Source: Clostridiales bacterium
GTDB taxonomy: Bacteria; Bacillota; Clostridia; Tissierellales; Sedimentibacteraceae
Length of the DNA: 5,391 nt
NCBI GenBank assembly: GCA_003487955.1
Contig: DNNJ01000387.1
Span: 3,868 to 9,258 of the forward strand
Direction of reading: 5' to 3'
Below the pieces are notes generated by a model that saw only the letters and a program-made list of their open reading frames with translations, made no database searches and was not told where the DNA came from. How positions within the stretch are numbered: position 1 is the first letter of the stretch; each line of letters begins with the position of its first letter. Below, in pieces: positions 1-5,391 of the stretch. The position numbers and the translations under genes were made by a program.

Positions 1-23
1 ATGTATATTTTTAATAAAACTCC

Positions 24-55
24 AAAGAATAATCAGGAATACCTGATTATTTTTT
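24..55 (+). terminator. Hairpin plus T-run upstream of tepA (terminator or attenuator)
   Basis: The arms AATAATCAGG (28-37) and CCTGATTATT (42-51) pair perfectly over 10 bp around a 4-base AATA loop. The stem can grow to about 14 bp if AAAG at 24-27 pairs with the T-run. Six T residues at 50-55 follow the stem, the usual form of a Rho-independent terminator. A stop codon in frame 3 (TAA, 12-14) would suit the end of an upstream gene about 10 bases before the hairpin, but too little of that gene is present to identify it. The hairpin ends 3 bases before the tepA Shine-Dalgarno, so it may instead act as a leaky or regulated attenuator in the tepA leader. Confidence 0.75.
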
Positions 56-58
56 AAT

Positions 59-63
59 GGAGG
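59..63 (+). promoter_or_regulatory. Ribosome binding site of tepA
   Basis: A GGAGG core lies 4 bases before the ATG at 68. This fixes the tepA start, together with an in-frame TGA at 44-46 that rules out longer versions. The site abuts the 3' side of the upstream hairpin. Confidence 0.85.
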
Positions 64-67
64 AATA

Positions 68-901
68 ATGGAAAATAAAGACTTAAACATACCGCAACAG
101 TCAAATCAGTCAACACAGTCAAAACAGCCGTCATTTAACGACATGGATAGCCAAAGAAACTATAAACAAAATAAATCTTCAGTGGAGCCAAAAAATCCTT
201 TTATATTCAGCGGCACTCCAAATGATAATGAGGACAGCGATCAACCTGTTGAAAATGTTAAACAAGTAGGAAGCATAACTCAAGTTGAGCCGGTAAAGGA
301 TATTTGCTTTATAAGTATAATAGGAGAAATTGAAGGACATTCTTCATTGCCTCCACAAAGCAAAACAACAAAATATGAGCATATAATACCTTTGATTATA
401 GGAGCTGAAATGGATCCCGAAATAAAAGGAGTGCTTATACTGATTAATACAATGGGAGGGGATGTTGAGGCAGGACTTGCCATTTCAGAATTAGTAGCCA
501 GTATTTCAAAGCCGACAGTTTCAATTGTATTAGGAGGAGGGCACAGCATTGGCACAGCATTGGCGGTTTCAGCCGAATATTCTTTCATAGCACCCACCGG
601 AACAATGACAATTCATCCTATACGTACAAGCGGGCTTGTTATAGGAGTGCCTCAAACATTCAGATATTTCCAAAAAATGCAGGAGAGGATTACTAATTTT
701 ATTGTAATGAATTCAAATGTTGACAGGCAGGCTCTTTTGGATTATATGTATGACACCGATGAAATAGCCAATGATGTGGGAACCGTATTAAATGCTGAAG
801 AAGTCGTAAGTATCGGATTAATAGACGAAATCGGCGGATTCAGTAAAGCGATGAAAAAGCTGAGAGAGCTTATTGATAAAATGGAAAGACAGGTTGAATG
901 A
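68..901 (+). CDS. tepA: ClpP-like serine protease, TepA family
   Basis: A 277-residue cytosolic protein of the ClpP/crotonase fold, with no signal peptide or membrane segment. Residues 1 to about 75 are a polar extension rich in Gln, Asn and Ser, probably disordered. The protease core runs from about 77 to 270. It shows the ClpP-type strand and glycine turn (LILINTMGGDVEAG, 123-136), the nucleophile region GGGHSIGTA (156-164) with Ser160 as the likely catalytic serine, and TIHP (181-184) with His183 as the likely general base. The family signature GLIDEIGG lies at 250-257. The third catalytic residue (Asp in ClpP) cannot be placed with confidence. Known from the family: Bacillus subtilis TepA (YmfB) has been linked to protein translocation and to breakdown of small acid-soluble spore proteins during outgrowth, and it also sits next to spoIIIE. 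The B. subtilis protein is about 245 residues, so the extra length here is N-terminal. Function is inferred from family and context; substrates are unknown. Confidence 0.9.
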   Translation: MENKDLNIPQQSNQSTQSKQPSFNDMDSQRNYKQNKSSVEPKNPFIFSGTPNDNEDSDQPVENVKQVGSITQVEPVKDICFISIIGEIEGHSSLPPQSKTTKYEHIIPLIIGAEMDPEIKGVLILINTMGGDVEAGLAISELVASISKPTVSIVLGGGHSIGTALAVSAEYSFIAPTGTMTIHPIRTSGLVIGVPQTFRYFQKMQERITNFIVMNSNVDRQALLDYMYDTDEIANDVGTVLNAEEVVSIGLIDEIGGFSKAMKKLRELIDKMERQVE

Positions 902-906
902 AGAAA

Positions 907-967
907 GGGGACACACCTCTAAAAGCAGGGAAAGCCTCTGTGGGATAAGCTTTAGAGGAATGTCCCC
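907..967. repeat. Long imperfect inverted repeat, REP-like (GGGGACA...TGTCCCC)
   Basis: The outer arms GGGGACA (907-913) and TGTCCCC (961-967) pair perfectly over 7 bp. After a 2x2 internal loop, CCTCTAAAAGC (916-926) pairs with GCTTTAGAGG (949-958) over 10 bp with one bulged A. A 22-base apical loop remains (927-948). No T-run follows on the + strand, so it is not a standard terminator. Its GC content stands out from the AT-rich surroundings. Short palindromes with GGGGACA/TGTCCCC ends recur between genes in many clostridial and other Firmicute genomes and resemble targets of REP-associated (Y1/IS200-like) transposases. Assignment to that class is from memory and was not checked. It lies wholly in the gap between tepA and ftsK, upstream of the ftsK promoter. 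Confidence 0.6.
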
Positions 968-984
968 AATCAGGGAAATTATCA

Positions 985-1014
985 TTGCGGAATACTCACA
1001 TCCTATGATATAAT
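985..1014 (+). promoter_or_regulatory. Probable SigA-type promoter for ftsK (extended -10)
   Basis: A perfect TATAAT (1009-1014) is preceded by TGA at 1006-1008, giving the extended -10 TGN motif. A weak -35, TTGCGG (985-990; TTG matches consensus), lies 18 bases upstream. Transcription would start near 1021, about 30 bases before the ftsK ATG. The promoter follows the inverted repeat in the same gap and would let ftsK-rimO-pgsA be transcribed apart from tepA. Confidence 0.6.
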
Positions 1015-1031
1015 TAAAATTAATAAGGAAC

Positions 1032-1039
1032 AGGGGGAA
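1032..1039 (+). promoter_or_regulatory. Ribosome binding site of ftsK
   Basis: AGGGGGAA lies 12 bases (from its last G) before the ATG at 1050, longer than ideal spacing. No nearer start is possible, because an in-frame TAA (1047-1049) directly precedes the ATG. Confidence 0.6.
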
Positions 1040-1049
1040 ATTGCTTTAA

Positions 1050-3377
1050 ATGGCTAAAACATCCACAAATAAAACAAAAAAAACAAATAAAAAAATAAGT
1101 ACAGGCAAAAAGAGTACAAGCACCAAAACATCAGGTAAAAATGTTTTAACTAAAGAGATAACGGGGATTTTTCTTGTATCTTTTGCTGTATTCATGATTA
1201 TTGTAGCTGCTAAAGAGGCTCAGACAGGAATAATCGGCAAAAGTATAAATATTTTTACTCATTCGGCATTTGGGGCAGGCTCCGAAGTATTGCCTTATTT
1301 TATTTTGGCTGTTGGAATTTTGAGACTTTTAAACATAGTCATATTGAATGATAACAATCAAATAGCTGCAATAATTGGAGCTTTTCTTTGTTTCATTATT
1401 TACAAGGCAGTTTCAGATGCCGAAGTATATGCTCAAATGGCCTCAAGCCAAGACTTTCAGGAATTGGTTAAGATATCTTCTGACCTTGGAATACTAAGAA
1501 AAGGCGGAGGTGTTTTAGGAAATATAATTACATTTTTATTTGTAAAGCTTGTTGGTAAAAACGGAACATACATAGCCTTGGGGGCTCTTATCTTTTCATT
1601 GATAGTTCTTCTTACAAACCAAAGTATAATCGGTATTTTAAAGCTTGTAACAAATTACATAAAGAAATTTTTTAATGTCCTGTATAGATTTATATTTACG
1701 GAAGAAGATAAAAGTAAATCAAAAAAGGAAAAATCATTAAAAAAGCAGCAGGATGAAAACATAAAAATTTATGATTATATGAGTCCTGCCCAAGATAATA
1801 AAAAAGCTGATATTACTCAATTAAAAATAGAAGATATACAAAAATCTGAAAAAACGACTGAAGCTTCAAAAACTGATCCGATTGAAGAAACAAAGGAAAA
1901 ATTCCGGCAAAAAGAAATAACAGATGAGATTATTACAATATCAGATGTTAAAACAGACAATTACAAACTGCCGTCAATTAAACTTTTAGATCCGCTGCCC
2001 CTTCACATAAGAGGTGATAAAGAAGATTTAAAAAAAGACGGCGAAAAGCTTATTGAAACATTAAACAGCTTCAGTATTCCATGCAACATACTACAAATAA
2101 ATAAGGGACCTACTATTACAAGATATGAAATTCAACCTGCTCCGGGAATTAAAGTAAGCCGTATAACTGCATTGTCAAATGATATAGCATTGGCTCTTGC
2201 AACCTCTGAAATTCGTATGGAAGCGCCAATCCCGGGCAAAGCAGCAATCGGTATAGAAGTTCCCAACAGGGCAAAAACAAGCGTTTATTTAAGGAGCATG
2301 ATTGAATCAAGAGAGTATAAAACTGCTTCAACAAACCTTCCATTTGCACTTGGAAAGGATATAGCAGGTAAAAATATAATTGCGAGCATTGATAAAATGC
2401 CCCACCTGTTAATAGCCGGAGCTACAGGCTCAGGTAAAAGCGTATGTATTAATTCACTTATAATGAGTATTTTATTTAAAGCGAAACCTGATGAAGTAAA
2501 GCTTATACTTATTGACCCCAAAGTTGTTGAGCTAAGCAACTACAACGGTATACCGCATTTATTGATACCGGTCGTAACTGATCCGAGAAAAGCAGCAAAT
2601 GCACTGAATTGGGCGGTCTCAGAAATGACAAACCGCTACAAGATTTTTGCGCAGAGCAGTGTTAGAGAAATAGATTCCTACAATGAAAAAATGGCAAGAG
2701 AAAACAAAGAAAAAATGGCTAAAATTGTAATAATAATCGATGAATTGGCAGATTTGATGACCGTAGCTTCAACGGAGGTGGAAGAATATATAACACGTAT
2801 TGCTCAGTTGGCAAGAGCTTGCGGCATGCATCTTGTCATAGCTACGCAAAGACCTTCCGTAGATGTTATTACAGGCGTTATAAAGGCAAATATACCTTCA
2901 CGTATTGCATTTGCAGTATCATCACATATAGATTCAAGAACTATTTTGGATACAGGGGGAGCAGAAAAGCTTCTTGGAAAAGGTGACATGCTTTATCATC
3001 CCATAGGTCTTCCAAAACCTGTAAGAATTCAAGGGACGTTCATATCAGATGACGAAATTAAAAGAGTGGTTGATTATATTAAAGAACAGCAAATTGAAAT
3101 AAAAATTTCTAAGCAGAATGAAATAATCAAAGAAATAGAAAACCAAACAACAACAGAAGAAGTTGATGAATACTTGGAGCAGGCAATTGAGACGGTAGTA
3201 AATGACGGTCAGGCATCAGTATCATATATTCAAAGAAAGTTTAGAGTAGGATACTCAAGAGCTGCACGAATTATTGACCAATTAGAGGAAAGAGGTATCG
3301 TGGGAGGGCATGAAGGAAGCAAACCCAGGAAAGTCCTTATTTCAAAAGAAGAATTAGACGAAATGAGAGGCAATTAA
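1050..3377 (+). CDS. ftsK: DNA translocase FtsK/SpoIIIE
   Basis: A 775-residue, membrane-anchored, ATP-driven double-stranded DNA pump that clears chromosome DNA from the division or sporulation septum. Residues 1-30 are Lys/Thr/Ser-rich and probably cytosolic. Hydrophobic segments at about 37-54, 79-99, 105-121, 157-168 and 172-189 form the FtsK_4TM-type anchor. A charged, low-complexity linker covers about 215-300. The motor begins near 305 with its alpha domain. The RecA-like beta domain carries Walker A GATGSGKS (457-464, Lys463), Walker B IIIDE (561-565, Asp564/Glu565) and the conserved ATQRPS (598-603). The C-terminal winged-helix gamma domain (about 705-765) has RKFRVGYSRAARIIDQLE (729-746), the region that reads chromosome orientation sequences in this family. 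Its usual VGP turn followed by EGSKPREVL is VGGHEGSKPRKVL here, a mild variation. Length is close to B. subtilis SpoIIIE (about 787). An in-frame TAA just before the ATG fixes the start. Two in-frame TAA codons (3375-3380) end the gene. In Clostridia a single gene may serve both FtsK and SpoIIIE roles, so the two names cannot be told apart here. Confidence 0.97.
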   Translation: MAKTSTNKTKKTNKKISTGKKSTSTKTSGKNVLTKEITGIFLVSFAVFMIIVAAKEAQTGIIGKSINIFTHSAFGAGSEVLPYFILAVGILRLLNIVILNDNNQIAAIIGAFLCFIIYKAVSDAEVYAQMASSQDFQELVKISSDLGILRKGGGVLGNIITFLFVKLVGKNGTYIALGALIFSLIVLLTNQSIIGILKLVTNYIKKFFNVLYRFIFTEEDKSKSKKEKSLKKQQDENIKIYDYMSPAQDNKKADITQLKIEDIQKSEKTTEASKTDPIEETKEKFRQKEITDEIITISDVKTDNYKLPSIKLLDPLPLHIRGDKEDLKKDGEKLIETLNSFSIPCNILQINKGPTITRYEIQPAPGIKVSRITALSNDIALALATSEIRMEAPIPGKAAIGIEVPNRAKTSVYLRSMIESREYKTASTNLPFALGKDIAGKNIIASIDKMPHLLIAGATGSGKSVCINSLIMSILFKAKPDEVKLILIDPKVVELSNYNGIPHLLIPVVTDPRKAANALNWAVSEMTNRYKIFAQSSVREIDSYNEKMARENKEKMAKIVIIIDELADLMTVASTEVEEYITRIAQLARACGMHLVIATQRPSVDVITGVIKANIPSRIAFAVSSHIDSRTILDTGGAEKLLGKGDMLYHPIGLPKPVRIQGTFISDDEIKRVVDYIKEQQIEIKISKQNEIIKEIENQTTTEEVDEYLEQAIETVVNDGQASVSYIQRKFRVGYSRAARIIDQLEERGIVGGHEGSKPRKVLISKEELDEMRGN
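3365..3370 (+). promoter_or_regulatory. Weak, distant ribosome site of rimO
   Basis: GAGAGG is the only purine-rich Shine-Dalgarno candidate and lies 14 bases before the rimO ATG, inside the last codons of ftsK. The 7 bases between the genes are AT only. Translation of rimO may depend on coupling to ftsK. Confidence 0.4.
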
Positions 3378-3384
3378 TAAATTA

Positions 3385-4722
3385 ATGAAAAAAATATACA
3401 TGCATTCATTGGGATGTTCGAAGAATCTTGTTGATTCGGAAAACATGCTCGGCATACTTGAAAAAAAAGGATATAAGGTTACGGATTATGCAGACAAAGC
3501 AGATTACATAATAATAAACACTTGCTCCTTTATAAATGATGCACAGCAGGAATCAGTAAATGCAATACTTTCTGCAGCAGATATAAAAAACAACATAAAC
3601 AAAAAAGCAAAAATAATAGTCACCGGCTGCCTGTCTCAAAGATTCGGAGAAGAGCTGTCAAAAGAAATACCTGAAGTAGATATTGTAATAGGAACCGCCG
3701 GATTTGAGAAAATAAACGAATATATTGAAGAGTACGAAATGAACAAGAAGCTTTTGATAGACACAACATCCCAGCTTGATATTGACAAGTCTCTTCCAAG
3801 AAATACATTGACTGAGCCCTGGTATGCCTATTTAAAAATAGCGGAAGGCTGCAGCAATAATTGTACCTATTGTGTCATTCCGAAGCTTAGAGGACCTTTT
3901 AAAAGCCGCAGAATTGAAAGTGTGGTTGAGGAAGCTAAAACCCTGTCAAGCAGTGGAGCTAAAGAGATAATAATTATAGCACAGGACACAAGCAAGTACG
4001 GAATTGATATTTACGGTGAAAGAAAACTTCATGAAGTTATTCAGAAGATTTCAGAAATAGAAAGTATTCGGTGGATTAGAATTCATTATTTATATCCTGA
4101 AGATATTTATGACGAGCTGATAAATGAATTTAAAAATAATGAAAAGTTGCTTAAATATTTTGATATTCCAATGCAGCATATCAATGACAGAATTTTAAAG
4201 AGAATGAACAGAAACACAAACAAAGAACAAATTACATCTCTTATACAAAAAATTCGAAGGGAAGTCAAGGATGCAGTAATACGTACATCCTTAATAACAG
4301 GTTTTCCCGGCGAAACCCGGGATGAGCATGAAGAATTAAAGGATTTCTTAAAAGAATATAAGCTTGACCGAGTGGGAATATTTAAATATTCAAGGGAAGA
4401 ACATACACCGGCATACAAACTGCCCGGACAAATAGATGAAGACATAAAAGAGCTAAGGCTTAATGAATTAATGGAAATTCAGCAAAAGATATCTTACGAA
4501 AACAATGTGTCAAAAATCGGCAAGACTTATGAAGTTTTAATTGAAGAGAAGGATGTTGAAAATATCTATGTGGGGAGAACTTACATGGATTCGATTGAAA
4601 TTGACGGCTGTGTTTATGTTACATCAGATGAGGAATTAACTTTAGGAAATATTTACAAAGTTAAAATCAATGATGCATTGGAATATGATTTGATAGGAGA
4701 TGTGAGAGATGAAGATGATTAA
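3385..4722 (+). CDS. rimO: Ribosomal protein S12 methylthiotransferase RimO
   Basis: A 445-residue cytosolic radical-SAM enzyme with two iron-sulfur clusters. It adds a methylthio group to the beta carbon of a conserved aspartate (Asp88/89 in E. coli numbering) of ribosomal protein S12. Domains in order: an N-terminal UPF0004 domain with the second-cluster cysteines Cys11, Cys47 and Cys82; a radical SAM domain with CSNNCTYC (156-163; Cys156, Cys160, Cys163); and a C-terminal TRAM domain (about 376-440). RimO rather than its tRNA-modifying paralog MiaB is supported by SLGCSKNLVDSE (8-19), PKLRGPFKSR (166-175) and RTYMDSIEIDG (398-408), which match the RimO form of each block. All expected cysteines are present and length is normal. 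The ATG at 3385 is the first after an in-frame TGA (3364-3366) and gives the standard short N-terminus. The gene follows ftsK by 7 bases and overlaps pgsA by 14, so it is very likely in the same operon. Confidence 0.97.
   Translation: MKKIYMHSLGCSKNLVDSENMLGILEKKGYKVTDYADKADYIIINTCSFINDAQQESVNAILSAADIKNNINKKAKIIVTGCLSQRFGEELSKEIPEVDIVIGTAGFEKINEYIEEYEMNKKLLIDTTSQLDIDKSLPRNTLTEPWYAYLKIAEGCSNNCTYCVIPKLRGPFKSRRIESVVEEAKTLSSSGAKEIIIIAQDTSKYGIDIYGERKLHEVIQKISEIESIRWIRIHYLYPEDIYDELINEFKNNEKLLKYFDIPMQHINDRILKRMNRNTNKEQITSLIQKIRREVKDAVIRTSLITGFPGETRDEHEELKDFLKEYKLDRVGIFKYSREEHTPAYKLPGQIDEDIKELRLNELMEIQQKISYENNVSKIGKTYEVLIEEKDVENIYVGRTYMDSIEIDGCVYVTSDEELTLGNIYKVKINDALEYDLIGDVRDEDD
4695..4699 (+). promoter_or_regulatory. 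Ribosome binding site of pgsA inside rimO
   Basis: AGGAG lies 9 bases before the ATG at 4709, within rimO codons. A second in-frame ATG at 4715 would sit 15 bases away, so 4709 is the better start. Confidence 0.75.
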
Positions 4723-5272
4723 TTGGTTTAAGAATTTAAATTTACCAAACAAGCTTACGGTTATAAGAGTACTTTTAATACCTTTATTTCTGTTATTCTT
4801 ATACATAAGCAAAGGAATTTTCAGGTTCCTGCCCCTGTTAATCTTTGCAGGTGCGGCTGTTACTGATGCAATTGACGGATATATTGCAAGGAGGGATAAT
4901 TTAATTTCTGATTTCGGAAAATTCATGGACCCTCTTGCAGATAAGCTTTTGACGGCATCTGCTTTTATAGCTTTTGTTGAGATTGGTTATATAAGTGCAT
5001 GGGTTGTTGTATTGATTATATCAAGGGAATTTTTGGTTTCAGGATTCAGAACATTGGCTGCTTCAAAAGGCGTTACTATTGCTGCTAATGCATGGGGCAA
5101 AATAAAAACAGTGTTTCAGATGGTATTGATTATTGTTATTTTATTGAACTATACAGGTTATTTTGGTTTTACTGTTCCTTTAATAACTCCTTTAATTGCA
5201 ATAACAGTATTGTTGACCATAACCTCTGGAGCTGTATATATTAATGAAAATATTGGTGTTATAACGAGGTGA
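4709..5272 (+). CDS. pgsA: CDP-diacylglycerol-glycerol-3-phosphate 3-phosphatidyltransferase
   Basis: A 187-residue integral membrane enzyme that joins CDP-diacylglycerol and glycerol-3-phosphate to give phosphatidylglycerophosphate and CMP, the committed step to phosphatidylglycerol and cardiolipin. The CDP-alcohol phosphotransferase signature is complete and correctly spaced: Asp53, Asp56, Gly57, Ala60, Arg61, Gly70, Asp74 and Asp78, where the aspartates bind the metal and act in catalysis. The NLPNKLTVIR start (11-20) is typical of PgsA. Hydrophobic segments lie at about 19-33, 38-52, 83-109, 134-149 and 153-175. SREFLVSGFR (105-114) is another conserved PgsA block that helps tell it from phosphatidylserine synthase or other family members. 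Length is normal for the family. The first 14 bases overlap the end of rimO, which suggests translational coupling. The C-terminus (ENIGVITR) is short and its last codons belong to an inverted repeat shared with the downstream region, so the extreme end may have been altered. Confidence 0.95.
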   Translation: MKMINWFKNLNLPNKLTVIRVLLIPLFLLFLYISKGIFRFLPLLIFAGAAVTDAIDGYIARRDNLISDFGKFMDPLADKLLTASAFIAFVEIGYISAWVVVLIISREFLVSGFRTLAASKGVTIAANAWGKIKTVFQMVLIIVILLNYTGYFGFTVPLITPLIAITVLLTITSGAVYINENIGVITR

Positions 5273-5346
5273 AACTATCCCCTAGTACTTAAGTAGCGAG
5301 CACCTATTAATAAATTAGGTGGTGTCGCTTAATTACCCACCTCGTT
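5263..5346. repeat. 9-bp inverted repeat spanning the pgsA stop
   Basis: AACGAGGTG (5263-5271) and CACCTCGTT (5338-5346) are perfect reverse complements. The left arm covers the last pgsA codons and the first two bases of its TGA. The right arm lies in the structured tail. Pairing would enclose the 5296-5328 hairpin and compete with the 5331-5365 stem. It may mark one end of an inserted element or a long-range RNA pairing. Confidence 0.45.
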
Positions 5347-5391
5347 GAAGTGGTGTGAGGTAATTGCTACGCAATTACTTCCGATACTTAA
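5286..5391. other. Structured non-coding region after pgsA, cut by window end
   Basis: No gene is seen after pgsA. From left to right: a 10-bp perfect palindrome TACTTAAGTA (5286-5295); hairpin A with GCGA (5296-5299)/TCGC (5325-5328) and CACCTA (5301-5306)/TAGGTG (5316-5321); hairpin B with AATTACC (5331-5337)/GGTAATT (5359-5365), extended by CACC (5338-5341)/GGTG (5352-5355); and hairpin C with GTAATTGC (5360-5367)/GCAATTAC (5371-5378) around a 3-base loop. B and C share bases 5360-5365, so they exclude each other. TACTTAA occurs at 5286-5292 and again at 5385-5391. The end of an IS200/IS605-like or MITE-type element, or a structured RNA, would fit; the sequence does not decide between them. 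Confidence 0.5.

Noticed and set aside
1..57. Short ATG-to-TAA reading frame of 18 codons at the window start
   Set aside because: It runs through the hairpin, has no visible ribosome site (none could be seen, as the window starts at the ATG) and no recognisable sequence. It is more likely chance or the out-of-frame end of an upstream gene.
280..597. Reverse-strand open frame opposite tepA
   Set aside because: A shadow of a well-supported + strand gene. The other reverse-strand frames opposite ftsK, rimO and pgsA (for example 2285-2539, 4107-4445 and 4642-4926) were rejected for the same reason.
907..967. The tepA-ftsK palindrome as a terminator
   Set aside because: TGTCCCC is followed by AATCAGGG, with no T-run on the + strand.
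4546..4553. GAGAAGGA in rimO as a SpoIIIE recognition sequence (GAGAAGGG)
   Set aside because: Seven of eight bases match, but a single imperfect octamer inside a coding region is expected by chance.
3385..4722. MiaB (tRNA methylthiotransferase) as the identity of this gene
   Set aside because: The blocks around the cluster cysteines and the RTYMDSIEIDG block in the TRAM domain match RimO rather than MiaB.
5358..5380. Hairpin C as a Rho-independent terminator for the operon
   Set aside because: The stem is AT-rich and is followed by TTCCGATACTTAA, without a T-run.
5273..5391. CRISPR array or known riboswitch in the tail
   Set aside because: There are no regularly spaced identical repeats, and no conserved riboswitch core that I recognise.

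Overview
The window is an AT-rich stretch of bacterial chromosome with four complete genes, all on the + strand: tepA (a ClpP-like serine protease), ftsK/spoIIIE (a DNA translocase), rimO (a ribosomal protein S12 methylthiotransferase) and pgsA (phosphatidylglycerophosphate synthase). The low GC, the strong GGAGG-type ribosome sites and the tepA-ftsK-rimO-pgsA order all point to a low-GC Bacillota of the Clostridia type. From knowledge of that group it is probably a spore former, since TepA and SpoIIIE-type translocases are linked to sporulation and germination there. The species cannot be named from the sequence.

Layout: positions 1-67 hold the last bases of whatever lies upstream and a strong hairpin with a T-run directly in front of the tepA ribosome site. 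tepA (68-901) is followed by a 148-base gap. That gap holds a long GGGGACA...TGTCCCC inverted repeat with the look of a REP/RAYT-type dispersed repeat, then a good extended -10 promoter for ftsK. ftsK (1050-3377), rimO (3385-4722) and pgsA (4709-5272) are packed tightly, with a 7-base gap and a 14-base overlap, and are most likely one transcript. The last 119 bases (5273-5391) have no gene. They hold a dense set of inverted repeats, some mutually exclusive, and are cut by the window end.

How the genes fit together: this is a housekeeping cluster rather than a pathway. FtsK moves chromosome DNA through the division septum, RimO modifies ribosomal protein S12, PgsA makes the committed precursor of phosphatidylglycerol and cardiolipin, and TepA is a cytosolic ClpP-like protease. 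In many Firmicutes this cluster continues into cinA and recA after pgsA; here the structured tail comes first.

No new protein system is visible. The parts least explained by ordinary annotation are the two non-coding structured elements, at 907-967 and at about 5263-5391.
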